Positions 1 through 12,258 of a stretch of 64,000 bases of DNA are shown piece after piece. Position numbers and translations under genes: made by a program. The notes beneath the pieces were generated by a model. That model was not told the DNA's origin, searched no databases, and saw nothing but the letters and a program-made list of their open reading frames with translations. Origin of the DNA: Orobanche coerulescens (taxonomy: Eukaryota > Streptophyta > Magnoliopsida > Lamiales > Orobanchaceae). Each line of letters opens with the position of its first letter. Positions within the stretch are counted from its first letter, which is position 1. The stretch lies in contig CM065804.1 of assembly GCA_033398695.1 (NCBI GenBank), positions 35,293,501 to 35,357,500 on the forward strand. The letters are read 5' to 3'.

Positions 1-101
1 TTTTGGGGTTTTCATTGTGGTTATGTGTCATGTGTTAGCCTGGTAGACCTCAAGAGGGTTCTACGGCGTGTAATGTCCCTTTTGTGAATTGGGGTGTTAC
101 A
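1..101 (+). mobile_element. 3' end of a plus-strand Tekay-type LTR
   Basis: The segment ends in GGGGTGTTACA and carries CGGCGTGTAAT about 40 bases earlier. This is the terminal signature shared by the other Tekay-type LTRs here, seen as its reverse complement at 5752, 27942 and 60721. No Met-tRNA primer site follows, so it is the 3' LTR of an element lying to the left or the end of a solo LTR. The left part is outside the window. Confidence 0.75.
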
Positions 102-962
102 AAACATGACAGTGGTTCATTTATCTCACGTCATTATTCTGGAATAATACGTATATCATGAAATAATGAAAACCAAAGGTGTTACCCGTATGCATTACTC
201 AGCTTGTCATAGCCCAGATCCCTTGTTATGGCACTCCCTGGTTGGATAACCCGCTGAGTGATACGCATGACATAGTATAACGTACCTCAGAGCCCTCGTG
301 ATGGCACTCCCTGGTTTTAACTCGGCCCACACAGCTCAAACGACCACATTCATTTTACAAAATCATCATTTATCAGAAATCTTGTCAAATCATTGTCACT
401 ACTTTTTCAAAAATATTACGGTTTAACATAAAATGCAAGATAATACATAAAGCACGATCAAGTTACTTGCCTGGTAACTTTAGATTTAGAAAGTGTCACT
501 CAAGTCGCGACTACGATTCGAACCTGGGGGATTCAAACCTAGGATGCGAAATACGATTTGGTCGACATTAGGGCTAGCTATTCAAGACGAAACAATATCG
601 AAAATCCTAATCAATACTTGTTGGGACATTTTATCGGATGCCTCGCAGTCATTCCTGAATAGGACGATCTGAACGAAAGATTTGATTTCTGTCCCGCTAG
701 AATTGATAAGAACAACCCCAGGATACTCAATATATAATCCGTTTCAGCCTCTAAACAACTGTTAATCATAGATCTAGAAGACAAGATTAGGGTTGTACTT
801 AAATCCAATCTGAAGAAAGCTTCTGAAACCGACTGCAACAGACTTGTTACTTCAATCTCCGGATGTTAGATGTGTTTTAATATCACATACAAGATTAAAA
901 TTAGTTTATATGTTTAGGGACTGAGGTTGGCCAAATAAAACGAAGCGGAATGGGTTTGAAAC
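102..962 (-). mobile_element. Antisense LTR-derived non-coding remnant
   Basis: No gene is visible. On the minus strand it contains the CCAG|GCAAGTA motif (464-474) that marks the middle of Tekay-type LTRs. It also has a short direct repeat (ATGGCACTCCCTGG at about 228 and 301), matching the position of the direct-repeat module of those LTRs. I read it as part of an older antisense LTR into which the LTR ending at 101 inserted. Confidence 0.5.
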
Positions 963-2326
963 TGTGACACCCCCAAAGCCATCCGGAAATATTACAATGT
1001 ATGTGGGCACCGCAAGGAACCCACAAGGCTAAAGAATATTTTCGGAATCATTCAAATGCGCCCAAGAGGCTAACAATGATAATATCTTTTACTTAAATAT
1101 TTTTCCAAAATCTATTTTCTAAATGCCGTCATAAAATCACATTTGAAAATATAAGGCAAAAAATGCCAAAACTAAACAGTTTCAAAACATACGTTAAGTC
1201 ATCGCTTATATATACCGACAAATAGTTTAGGGAATCTGTTTTACAAAATAAACTCAAGTTCATAAAATACTAGAAGGCCATTTAGAAAAAACACACGCAG
1301 TGGAGATGATAAAAATATAGTTGCAGCAGAAAATGACAAACAATCAAAATAATAAATTCTCAAATACACGTCATAGCCAGTATTATCTGGGAAGCTCGTT
1401 CCTTCATGACCGCTACAAGTGCAATCTCCGAGTATCTAAGTATAAATCCAACGACGGGGTCAGCCATAATACTCAACAATAAAAACAATCACATCAACAT
1501 CAATAATACATACCAATCCACTAACAAGTAACGAATATCATCCTACAATCTCACCCCCATAATCTTACCAACTCGTGGTGATCTTCATCAATACAATCTT
1601 TACGATATTCCAATTATCATAATCTCAACAACAAAATGTACTCATATATAAACTTCTGTATTGTATCACAAACAATATCCAGATCCTAAAAACATCATCA
1701 TAACTCACCAACACGAAATATACAAGCTCTGACCGATCCGATCCATCAGATAACATTTCAAAATTGCAACATGAAAGTCAATTAGCAATCAAAAGTCAAG
1801 TACGAAGAAGAAATACATAACATACCTAAAAATGCGCAACGCCACAACAAATCGTGTCTGTCTAGTCCAAGATTAGATCGATGCAACATACAGACTTGAT
1901 TTTAACAAAAGACCTGCAATGCACACTCAACATGACAACATCAATATACAATCAACATGACAACAACAACATACACTATTGGTAATCCATGATCCAGTGT
2001 TCACTGCATATATCCCTAGATGATCCCGTCGGACCAATACGTGGTGGAAAACCTCATCTAATGATCCACCACGCACCACCATAGATCCCGAGATGATCAT
2101 GTCGGACAAATACGCATTGGACATACAACAAACAATGCATAAATGCATGATGACAACAATACACATATTCATGAGAACATGATAATGACGGAATAATTAT
2201 AGTACTTGTCTGGAATTCTTCGAGAGCAATCTCGATGTCAAAACCATCACCAACGATGATCATCAATATTCGGCGATCCAAACATTGTAGAATGTAGGTA
2301 ATACATATCATTGTCTTTACGAAACG
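963..2326 (-). mobile_element. Antisense Tekay-type LTR, first piece of a split copy
   Basis: Begins TGTGACACCCCC, a decayed form of the TGTAACACCCC terminus, followed by the usual ATATTACA and CAAGGCTAAA spacing. Two direct-repeat copies with GATGATC..GTCGGAC lie at about 1987-2115. A decayed donor-like motif, CCAG|ACAAGTA on the minus strand, is at 2203-2213. The LTR is split by the hAT-like element at 2327; its continuation appears to be 22956-23262 and then 52304-53080. Its far end was not found. No coding sequence. Confidence 0.6.
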
Positions 2327-2568
2327 TAAGGGTGTGCACTTAGTCTGAAGCCAAAAATCCAAAAATCCGATCCAAACCGGTCCAGTCCGGTAGGTTCAGA
2401 TCGAATTTTGGATTATGAATTTCAGATTTTGGGATTTCGGGTCGGATCGGATTAAATCTATGGATTTTTGGATTAATCCGATCAATCTGAAATATATAAA
2501 AAGATTAAATTTATATTATGAGGTTATTGATCTAATGTTTGAGTTCAAACTACAAGTTGGGAGACCAG

Positions 2569-5438
2569 TGTAACACCCCAAACCGGCGATTATTACAGTG
2601 CCGTGAATCCCCAACTGGGACCCACCAGGCAAAGCACAATACAATAATTGATATAACATAACTGCTGTACCGAACCACATTATGTTTACCAAATACTCCG
2701 ATGAGAAGCTTATACCTATATTCTGGCTAGCATGCGCCAAACAGAGCAGGATCAACATAATACAGGTATATTCTATATGAAGAGAGATATACCGATACAA
2801 TACAAATACAGGAGAATAAAAATGCATCGGAACTGAAAAGAAATACATCCGGAAGAAAGAAGACTCGGGCCTTGACTAATATCCTTGAGACTCTTCGCGG
2901 TCACCTTGTCTTTCCTGTGTCTTAGCCTTCCCGCGGCGTAAAATATGATAAAACAACATATTTCTCCCAAAACCACTGGGTCAGTCACATAAAATAATAA
3001 ATCTCAATATGTTGAACATATGCAATCACATATGCCGTATGAATAAACAAATCATCATCCAAAATTGGAGTATACACAACCATACATGCTGTATAAACCC
3101 ACAAGTTCGATCATAATCTCAATTCGTCAAATACACATGTGATCAAATATTCATCGGCCAGATTATAACCCTCCTGCTGAAAACATACGCAATCAAACAT
3201 GCTATATGATTCAGCTTTCAAAATGTTACGGCTCAAAGAATGGCATCACACTACGCCTGGATTGGAAAATGTGTACGTGTACATATCACCGACGTCTGTG
3301 GATCCGGAGCAGACATGTGATACTGTACCTAATCAGTCTCTCGCGACACAATCAACTCGAGTGCATAGTCTAATGTGAGGCCAACTACTAACACATGACT
3401 TTACATGTGACCGACATGAAAATCCTACACATACCAACAACCAGCATAGTGTGACCCCAAATGCCACGAGATAACAAAAGTGACATCGAAATTCAATAAT
3501 GGCTTAACAATCCCAACAAGGGACCAAACGACTCAACGAAGGAATTACAAACCCATCGAAGATCAAATCCACTCACCGAAGTACAACGAGGATATCAATA
3601 AGACTCGGGACAACCGTTCCTTAATGGATGATCGACAAGAACAATAGCATCATTATCACTTTAAATTCACAAAGCATAAACGTACGTAAAACGTACAATA
3701 TATATAAGACATATTATCATGATAACTAGGCAAGAATTAACTTGCCTCAATAACGGAGGCACATAAATGCTCTTGCTGGATCAAAATGTCTTCAACGAAA
3801 TGAACGAATTCAGTCAATCAACCGAACAACCTTGAATGAAATACAATTCATTGAATAATGCAATTCCATGATTCCAATGCCGAATTCAACGTAATAGGTA
3901 TCCTGATTTCGGCATGAGTCGATCAACTACTCAAACTATAAGATAAATGCTTAGTCAATTTCTTATTTAATTATGATTAATATCATAAACATTTAATACT
4001 CACTTTACAATAATCAATATATAACTTCAATATTTAAACTGAATAATCAATTAAATCAAACTAACTAAATATTGATTACCATCACTTAGTATTCAAATAA
4101 CTACTTATCCAAGTTGAAAACATCATAATTCATGACTTCAAATATCTATAACTAAATCTTATATATCAAATATAAGAATTTATTAATTATTAACGTCAAG
4201 ATAATTATACTTAGTTTCATATCTTGACTATTTAAACATTCTCGTTAAAATAGTCATCACGAAAATCTTTGAAAACTCAATTATTCGTTATGTCGTTAAA
4301 CTAATTTCCAAAATCTTATTTAAATGTAAGTACAGACACCAATGTTTCCACAATTAAACATTGATTACTAATAATCAATTAATCTTATAATATCCTTCAC
4401 CATTTAAACGAGTCGCTTGAAATGTCTAATAATCATTTAATTCGGTATTTGAAATCTCATAAATAATATTTATTTATTTTTTAATAAATATCCTTTTGAT
4501 GAATATTTTACTAAGATATAATTACCATAACAATTCCAAAAGCCAAAATTTATAAATTTTAAAATTTTGAAAATAATTTCCAAATCTCTAGGCATTAAAT
4601 ATTTTAATATTTTAAAGACAAAATCGAAGTTTCTAGGTATTTCGGAATTCATAATATTTTTAATAATATCATTAATCTTTGTAAAATAGATCAAACAATT
4701 ACCAAACTATAACTAATATGGAGTTTGAACACCTACCTAGAGTTAATATTTCAGAACGGGGGAATCGAACATCTTCTCATTGAAAAATTAACGAAAATCT
4801 CTCTCGGTTAATTCGTCATACAGTTGGCTATCTTGGCCTGGAAAAGCTGCCCTGACTTGCCGAAAAACGACCGTGTATCATCGGGAAATGGACTCCGGTG
4901 GGAAATATAGAGATGTATATTTATAGAGTATGATTTTCCATATACGCGTATGACATCAGCCTTTACTCGGCCGCCCTATGTAAGCACGTACGTCACGCTT
5001 CCGAGTCACTATTGACGACTTCTGCATGCGTTGTTCGGGTCTTGTGCGCTGACTGTCGATAGCCTTGACTGAGCCATGTGCGTGTGACCGCGCGAAAGCT
5101 TCCGGCACTGTGCGGACGGTGACTCGACGACGGTCCTGTAACTTGGCTCGGTTGGTTCGATCGGTTCCAGACCGGTTCTGGGTTATGTCCGACTGGTTCT
5201 GGACTCTTCGGTTGGGGATCTACAAAATACTTATGCGGTGTTTTAATATTTTAATCTTAAAATTATTATTTATTGATTATATGGTATTCTTGATCCGCTT
5301 TTGAGTTAAGACGATTGAAATTGTTATTTTCTCGCGATACCATCACGCCAACAACTTTAAATAAATCAACATTGAATATTCTCGACTGAATATGTATACT
5401 ACAATCATATATATAAGAATTTGCATCCGGTTATTACA
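2569..5438 (-). mobile_element. Solo LTR-B, antisense Tekay-type
   Basis: Starts TGTAACACCCC and ends GGTTATTACA, flanked by perfect 5-bp duplications ACCAG (2564-2568 and 5439-5443). No primer site or polypurine tract adjoins either end, so this is a solo LTR left by LTR-LTR recombination. In its own (minus) orientation it has a TATA box CTATAAATATA at 4916-4926, a GC-rich U3 block just upstream (about 4930-5230, with CGGTTC/GGTTCTGG repeats), and TTGAG|GCAAGTT at 3739-3750. Small hairpins lie near 2930-2985. It sits in the hAT-like element. ORFs within it look like chance. Confidence 0.9.
4916..4926 (-). promoter_or_regulatory. TATA box of solo LTR-B
   Basis: CTATAAATATA on the minus strand, downstream of the GC-rich block of this LTR, as expected for the promoter of an antisense element. 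Confidence 0.6.
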
Positions 5439-5751
5439 ACCAGGTCCCATTTCGGGATATTTTAGACATCATGTTTCTGATTTTCGGCTTATGCTCGACG
5501 ATTTGAGGGAATTCGGGTGATGGGTTTCAATTTGAGTCGATTTTCAAATCTCGTCGTGTGGATAAAAAAACACTCGGATAGGGTCTTTGGCAAGGTCGGC
5601 GACCTCGGGCTGGATATGGATTGAAGGTGGTTGATTTTGTTAAAGTCAGTCGGCCTCTAATCAAAGAATCTGAACTAGGACTATAAGTTCGGGATGGTTT
5701 CAGGCGACGGCTGAAAGGAGGAAGTTTTAGGAGGACCAATTTAATACGAAT
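5439..5751. mobile_element. Middle piece of the hAT-like transposon
   Basis: Lies between the ACCAG duplication of LTR-B and the CGAAT duplication of LTR-A. Non-coding. A 70-codon minus-strand ORF (5527-5739) has no recognisable domain and is not called as a gene. Confidence 0.55.
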
Positions 5752-6115
5752 TGTAACACCCCGATTATCACAAGGGTCGTTACACGCCGTAGAACCTTCA
5801 CAAGGTCTACCAGGCTAAACATTCACATGACTATACACATCCCATTAACATAAGTCATATAATAATATAATATCAATTCGTAGCCTCGGTCAAAAATTTT
5901 TGAGCAAAATAAAATATGTCAAAAATACAACGTCAAACCATTGCCCATGCAGGGGACTTCGACAATAACTTTAAAATAGGAAATATTTACTAACTAACTC
6001 CATCAAACCATTAATAAACTAAACTAAACATCTAAGACTTGAGCCCCATAACATCATGCTTGTCCATCCTTTGCATTCGCTCCCCGTGCCTGCTCCTCAA
6101 GCTCTCCAGAACCTG

Positions 6116-6136
6116 AAATGCATGAGATGCATTTCT
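6116..6136 (-). other. Perfect 9-bp hairpin in solo LTR-A
   Basis: Arms GAAATGCAT and ATGCATTTC enclose a three-base loop. It lies between the direct-repeat module and the LTR 3' end, the position where the other Tekay-type LTRs carry their hairpin pair. Confidence 0.6.
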
Positions 6137-6863
6137 CCCACTTAAGGGGTTAACATTTGAATGGCTAGTGCAAGTACACAATTACACCACCTTATATACA
6201 AGTACAATCCAACATCACTTTCATATTTTTAAAACATTTGAAGAAAAATATTTCGGAACATCATATTTTCATCGAAAACATCGTCATCAGGAAAATCATA
6301 TCATCATCACGAAAAACCACACTTGGTAACCTGCGGCCATGCCCATTAACATCGGCCCCCAGAGCTCCCGTCGGACCATCCCTATATGGGAAACCACTTC
6401 CGCGGCCATGCCCATTAGCATCGCCCCCTACAGGCTCCGTCGAACTATCCCCAAGTGGAAGAACAACAACACACACATACTTACATTTTTTACAAAACAT
6501 CAATCATGTCGAATTCATAGAATACATTACATAATGTAATATATATACTTGCCTCGATTATTACGACGCAAGGGAATGTTGGACGGAAAGGACTTCGGTC
6601 CGAACTCTCTCCAATAATTTATTCTTAACACACAATGATATTCAATCAACCACACCACCTCGGAAATGTAAGAAAGCACCTTAAGTTCTACCCTTCGGAA
6701 CAATTCATTGGACACTACGAGGGAATAATCGATCATAATCGACTAACGGTGGAAATCATGGAATTTATTCCACAAAACTTTATGGAAAACAAGTGATTAC
6801 GATTACACATCCATGATATAATAGAAGTCTAAGCTAAATCGGACTAGAAAGACGAAATCACAA

Positions 6864-7777
6864 TGTTGTTACCCAAAATATATTATATTGCTGGAATGGA
6901 TGAGTAACAAACAAAGTGCGAGAGCACGTCCGACGGAATGTAAATAACACAAGATTTTCCAGGTTTGTTAGGCCCGGGCATGAATGCTGTCGCGAGATGT
7001 TATTAATACGAATACTTTGGAGTACATATATTAATATAAGAGTACAATTACAATGAGTGTAAAGACCCTAGTTATCTATCTCTTGAGTGCTGGTGATTGC
7101 CGAAAGAACCAGAGTTAATGCTCTGTATGTTCTTGTAACAAAGGAAATGTGATGCTCGTTTCTGCCGATCGTCTTTCGGTCGAGAGTGAGAGAGTGGTTT
7201 TGAGTGTCTGGGAGCAGCCTGAGAGAGAAGCAGCTAGAGCCCTCTTCCAAATGTTGGAAGTCCTCTATTTATAGGACAGAAGGTAGTTGGGCGATCGCCT
7301 TTACTGTATTATAATAAGCGGGCGATCGTCTCAGCACGTGGGTCGGTTCCCTTAAAGTCCGAGGCTGCTACTGACAGCTAGCTGTGCGAACCAGTGAGGT
7401 GATGCCATGTGCTTTACGTCGCTGTCTTTAGTAGGTCCACTTAGGACCTTTTGGCTGGTCTGTCAGTAGGTGAGATTTGTCCTTGTCGCTGATAGCTGTT
7501 GATGGACTAGAGTGAAAGATCCTTTTCCTACGGCGCCTTTTCCGGATCTGCACGTGGGCCTTCATCCCGAGATTCGGTCTTCGCAGACTTGATGGATGCT
7601 GGCTTTACACGTGGCATGAGGTGGTCGTCCTTGGCCGGGCACCAGAGTCGATCGCTCGACACTTGGACTTGATCTGGGATCTTTGTTTGGTAGGTGTGAT
7701 GTGGTTCATTTGACGCTGACTCAGTCGCTCGGCCCTTATGCCGATCGCCATCGAGGTGTGTTAATCGCGACACAACA
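6864..7777 (-). repeat. 3' LTR of the Tat-like element
   Basis: 914 bp, homologous over its whole length to 20392-21342 apart from a roughly 40-bp segment present only in the other copy. A minus-strand TATA box CTATAAATAG lies at 7265-7274. Palindromic GCGATCGC/CGATCG words occur at about 7163, 7287, 7320, 7647 and 7741. Confidence 0.9.
7265..7274 (-). promoter_or_regulatory. TATA box in the Tat-like 3' LTR
   Basis: CTATAAATAG on the minus strand, matching the element's orientation. The equivalent site in the 5' LTR is 20793-20802. Confidence 0.7.
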
Positions 7778-7793
7778 ATTGCCCCCCAGCTCG
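7778..7793 (-). other. Polypurine tract of the Tat-like element
   Basis: Minus strand GCTGGGGGGCAAT abuts the LTR start TGTTG. This is the plus-strand DNA priming site and fixes the element's direction. Confidence 0.75.
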
Positions 7794-8079
7794 CTCCGAT
7801 GTTGAAGGCATTGGGTGAGGTGGTGTTACCGGCGATCGTTTGAATTACAGGCGAGCGACTCAACTCTTTATGGACAAGACGATCGTTTTCTTGAGCGGAC
7901 TGATTCTTGGTTCAGCTCTTTGCGGTCTTCAATTTTGCAGATTCCTCGAGGAAGGCCGATCATCTCAGTCTTGAGGAACCGTGCACGGTCGCAGAGTTCG
8001 ATGGACCGACCTCCATGACTATGTCTTGTGCGCGAGGGGCATTCCACCTGTAGGTTTGTCTCGTGACTCACTTTATTGT

Positions 8080-8610
8080 GAGGGTCCTTCGTAGGCTGCG
8101 CCCGCCTCGTATTTAAATGAAGGGCGAGCAGTCTTGGTCTGTGGGAGTCCTTGCACGGGGTGTCATCGGATTAATCGACTCCACGACCACGGCTTGTTAG
8201 CAGTTTTCTATCTCGGATCGTCATGTTAGATGGCGATCCTCGATGGTATACGTTGTGACGGGGGTAAGGACGCGTCGCATTGTCCAGGTCCACCATGTTA
8301 GATGATGAACCTTTGAGGGCGGGAAAACGTGTCCACAGATTTGTTTGGAGGGTCCTTCGGCTACGCCCGCCTCGTCTTTAAACGAAGGGCGAGCGATCTC
8401 AGCCCAAAGGAACCTTGCATGGATGAAGCTGTTGATTCCATCGACCTCTAGGACCATGGCTGCACTCTTCTACCTCAGATCGTCATGTTAGATGTCGATC
8501 CTCGACGGTATACATTGTGCTGAGGGAGGTGATCTCGTGCCTAGGTCCATCATGTTAGATGATGAACTTTAAAGGGCGAGCGAGTACTCCATTTTTGGAG
8601 ATGTTGCTTG
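8080..8610 (-). repeat. Two-copy tandem repeat, period about 266 bp
   Basis: The unit beginning GGGTCCTTCG..GCCCGCCTCG..TTTAAA.GAAGGGCGAGC at 8082 recurs at 8348. The companion half, CGTCATGTTAGATG..CGATCCTCGA, occurs at 8219 and 8481. The copies are diverged but collinear. The repeat lies in the non-coding tail between gag and the 3' LTR. Palindromic ATCATGTTAGATGAT-type words recur inside it. Confidence 0.7.
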
Positions 8611-8834
8611 GGCAGTAGCCTTTCGTTTGACATGGTGGAAACTGTGGAAAGACCTCCGCAGTTTCCACCTCTTGATTGAAGCATATAGATATGGCCGCCA
8701 GGGTTGATCGGGAGGATCGACTCGTATGAATCCTCCGACTTGCCATGTTTGATTATGGTGATCTGATTGGGAGATTAGTGATCGTCGTTCCGTCGATGAT
8801 CATGGCCCTTAATCCTTTCCGCCCGGGGCTCCGG

Positions 8835-10272
8835 CTAAGTTACTAGACTGTCCAGCTTGACCTCCTTGAACAATCTCCAGAGTTGTCTGAGGAGGTCGCG
8901 GCATTTATCGATGTTGTGGATGGGACTCTTGTGGTAAGCACAAAATTTGTTGCGGTCCAGATGACCGTGGTCACTTACCGCCTTCGGCTTGCTTAGCCGT
9001 ACGCGCCCCTGGATGGCGTAGAAAATATGGGCCGAAGATAGATTGAGGTTGTGGTGGAGACGGGCTTCCACATCCTCGAAGGTCCTGAAATCACCGAGTG
9101 GCTTGGCGACCGCCTTGTTGGACTAGGCGATCTCCGTCTATGACCCCTCGCCTTGGCGAAGGGCGAGCAACCTCCGCCTGGCCAAAAAGTCTGCGGCCTT
9201 GGCGCGGAAGATCGCGTAGGTCGGGGGGATGTCCTTCGTAAGGTTCCTGAACCTGGGCGAAATACCATTGAATCCCTATAGGACCGAGTAGAGGGCGATC
9301 TCGTCGCTCACGGGCTCGCCGTTGAGGATTATCTCATCCACCCAGTCGATGTAGTCTTCGTCGGACTCGTCTTCCCCCTGCCTGATTTTCATCATGCAGT
9401 GGGGACCATATGGTCGAGCGACCTTGGCAGCGAAATACGATGTGAAGTCGCTCGCCAATTGTTCAAAGAAACTGATGGATTGCGGTGGTTATGAGATATA
9501 CCACCTATGTGCCAGATTGCCTAGTGTTAACGGGAACATTCGGCACCTGGTCGCGTCTGATGCCCCGCATCCGGTCATGTACATCCGGAACTTGCTCAGG
9601 TGAGTCTCGGGGTCCGATCTCCCCTCGCACAAAGGTGTTTAAGGAGGAGCGATCCTTGGCTGCACGGGGGCGAGTTCGATCTGGACCGCGAGCGGCTCAC
9701 TCAGCCCGGCGATATTTCTCTTGGCGCCTGCCCCAGTTTCTAGGAGCGCCTTCATGCCATCGAACTAGCATTGCATTGCGGCCATCGCCGTAGCTTGGTC
9801 GCTTGTGGTTTGGCTCTTGGAGCGAGAGCTGAGGCGATCGTGTATTGATCTCCTGGCTCCGCGGTAGGCAATGAGGTCTTCGTCGCCGATCTCGATTCTT
9901 CGGCGAGGGGGAGCCAAGTGGCCGACCTGCCTTTTGGGAGTTGGGAATGCCGAACTCCTGTGACGGATTCGGGCTCCGTCGTCTGATGGCTGGGGCCAGA
10001 ATGCCCCGGTCGCCATGATGGGTCACTTCCTAGGCGGCTGAAAATGGAACCGTACCGCCTCGCGAGTGCTTCTTCTCGTGAATCGGGGTTTTCTGTCGGT
10101 CGCTCGACATATAGCCTCTTGAGTTTTTGCTTGCACGCGCGGCAGATGGCTGAGGGGGTTATAGCGGGCGCTCCGCATGCTCTCCGCATGCTCTCCGTCG
10201 CTCCCATAGGATGGCCATGGCCTCCCCGATCTGTTCCGCGGTTTGGAACTGATCGAGCGAGAGGCTAGGGCT
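8835..10272 (-). pseudogene. gag: Tat-like gag (main part, broken)
   Basis: Capsid-like protein of the Tat-like element; it would form the particle that packages the RNA. The minus strand encodes, in order and across several frames, an N-terminal stretch with QTAEQIGEAMAILWERRR (near 10200), a basic/Ser-rich linker, a capsid-like domain with DFTSYFAAKVARP and a RQGEDES..DYI motif (9276-9458), and a C-terminal knuckle-like motif FCAYHKSPIHN..KC (about 8870-8970). The last is typical of Tat/Athila-type gag. The reading frame shifts at least three times and contains stops. The 5' end is separated from this block by Tekay-1 and resumes at 20168-20263. No pol follows. Confidence 0.75.
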
Positions 10273-10433
10273 TGTAATATCCGGATTTATTACTGTGTAT
10301 TTCATCTGTACATTGAACCCTGTATTATTTTGGGAATGATGATATTGATAATGGAGTATGATCATTATCGTATTTGTATCTTTATACATGGGTGTAGCAA
10401 CATTTAAATTTTTCTCCATGCATATACGTGGTA

Positions 10434-10786
10434 ACGTACGTTAAGAATGTAACTTAACGTACGTAACCTGTTAATGTTAACGTACGCTACGAATGAAGTG
10501 TAGCGTACGTAATGCGGTCAATTATTGGGTAGGCCGGCTAGCACATGGGGTACATGGTGGTGGGCTCGACCAAGATACCCGCCAGATTCGCACGGCATGA
10601 ACCTGGACACTTTTAAGTCAACGGACTTTAACGTACGTTATGGGCATCAGGTAGCGTACGTAAATTATATGGGTTACGTACGTAACACGATTAATGTAGC
10701 GTACGTATTGAAGTCCAGAAACAAGACATTGAACTATTTTGAACGATAACGTATGTTATGAAGAAGTCCTAGCGTACGTAACACTC
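10434..10786 (+). promoter_or_regulatory. CGTACG palindrome cluster upstream of the TATA box (Tekay-1 U3)
   Basis: About eleven copies of TTAACGTACGTTA or close variants (AGCGTACGTAA, AACGTACGCTA), many perfect inverted repeats, end just before the TATA box. The position suggests an enhancer-like array; the core GTAC is the core bound by plant SBP/SPL factors (family knowledge), but binding here is inference. The 3' LTR repeats the array at about 17849-18198. Confidence 0.7.
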
Positions 10787-10793
10787 AGAAAAT

Positions 10794-10800
10794 TATAAAA
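10794..10800 (+). promoter_or_regulatory. TATA box of the Tekay-1 5' LTR
   Basis: TATAAAA immediately after the palindrome cluster and before a pyrimidine-rich CCCCATTTCATTTC stretch that is a likely start region. The 3' LTR copy is at 18208-18214. Confidence 0.75.
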
Positions 10801-11635
10801 GGAGCAGCACCCCATTTCATTTCAGCTCGTCCTTTTGCCCCTAAACTTCACCATATTCGTCCCCAGAAGATTTCCAACCCCTTTGAACACCTTTAGATCA
10901 TTTGTTACTGAATCATTGAGATTGTATGACACTACTTGATCATTGAAGACAACTTATATTGGATTTTGGAGTAGAAATCATCACGAGTCGGCGTTGAAGC
11001 AACCGGAGTTGGATTTTACTTATAGTCTTAGTATTTTCTTCCTCTTAAGGTATGTTATACTACTTCCAACTTTGATATTATGTTGTTAAAGACGATATGA
11101 TCACACTACCAAGAATAGTAGATCACTTTGACGATATATGCGACCTAGTATCATATTTAAACTATGATGATCGAATTATTATGGTTTAGAACACCGAAGT
11201 TGAACCTTGTTGTGACAAAGGTAAGAATAGTGGATTGTAAACCGTATCAAATGTTATCGTCATTTTGATCGTAGACTTAGTGCCGATTTCCACCTTTACT
11301 ATATGGATTTTGGAAAGAATCATCATAGTTGTAATCTTACTTGCATAGATGGAATAAGTAGTTCACTTTCAATATAATCCTGGATTTAATGACGATATTA
11401 GGCCTGTTATATCAACCTTAGACCAACCGAATCTTGCATGGGTATTACAATCAAGATTGAGAATAGTATTACGATGATATTCGTATCCTTGGAATTGAAG
11501 ATATTAATCCGTAGATCATTCATGAGTATGATATATATATCTGAAGGTATATTAGGTTACTCACTAAGGATTTCGTAATACTCCGTCACTAATCGAGGCA
11601 GTCAGCTGCCCAGTGAGAAACTGACATACATGTCT

Positions 11636-11852
11636 AACGTACGTTAAGTTTGGCAATTAACGTACGTTATATTATGTTGTTAACGTACGTTACGTCTGGT
11701 ATGTAACGTACGTTACACTATCAGGCGAGTCAAGTCGACTAATCAGAGAGGAACTGTCAGTATATGGTTAACGTACGCTAGACTTCATAGTTTACGTATG
11801 CTAACGAGTAAGTCTAACGTACATTACAGAGGACATGTAACGTACGTTATGT
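11636..11852 (+). promoter_or_regulatory. Second CGTACG palindrome cluster, downstream of the TATA box
   Basis: About eight further copies of AACGTACGTT and variants, in the part of the LTR expected to be transcribed. The 3' LTR copy is at about 19046-19264. Some copies differ between LTRs by C-to-T changes at CpG (ACGTACG versus ACGTATG). Confidence 0.65.
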
Positions 11853-12035
11853 AAGTCAGACAGTTTTCGTTTTGTGGACTTTCAACCGTAATTTGGATGG
11901 TTAGATGTTCGTTCGACCTAAGATGAATTCCATGTTATTTCTATTATTTAAGGTTCGAACTTTGCTACGTGATTGATCGAGAGGGGCGACCTTCGAGTGT
12001 CTCGTTTTTGTGGAAGTATTGTTCTGTCTTCTAAT

Positions 12036-12046
12036 CGAGGCAAGTA
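12036..12046 (+). other. Candidate GC-type splice donor CGAG|GCAAGTA
   Basis: AG|GCAAGT is the consensus of plant GC-AG intron donors. The motif is kept in nearly every Tekay-type LTR of this window. It would pair with the acceptor at 12989. Splicing is inference. Confidence 0.45.
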
Positions 12047-12118
12047 CTCTAATTAGAATTGTTTATATTATGACAATTATGATGTGATTGTATCGTGTAA
12101 ATATGTTGTGAATATATG

Positions 12119-12258
12119 TCCACCATGCGTTGATCCGACGGGAATCATCATGGGAATCTATAGCTGTGTGCGCTGGATCGTTGGACAGGTAGTTCCACCA
12201 TGTGTTGGTCCGACGGGTTCATCATGGGAATCTATAGCTGTGTGCGCTGGATCGTTGG
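12119..12258 (+). repeat. Two-copy 75-bp direct repeat in the Tekay-1 LTR
   Basis: Copies at 12119-12185 and 12194-12258 share CACCATG, GACGGG, CATCATGGGAATCTATA and GCTGGATCGTTGGA. Counterparts sit in the same place in the other Tekay-type LTRs. Confidence 0.8.

Noticed and set aside
9485..10268. Plus-strand ORFs of 74-102 codons
   Set aside because: Shadows of the minus-strand gag of the Tat-like element.
10434..11852. Regular short palindromes considered as a CRISPR array
   Set aside because: Spacing is irregular, the words are themselves palindromic and duplicated in both LTRs, and the context is a plant retrotransposon.
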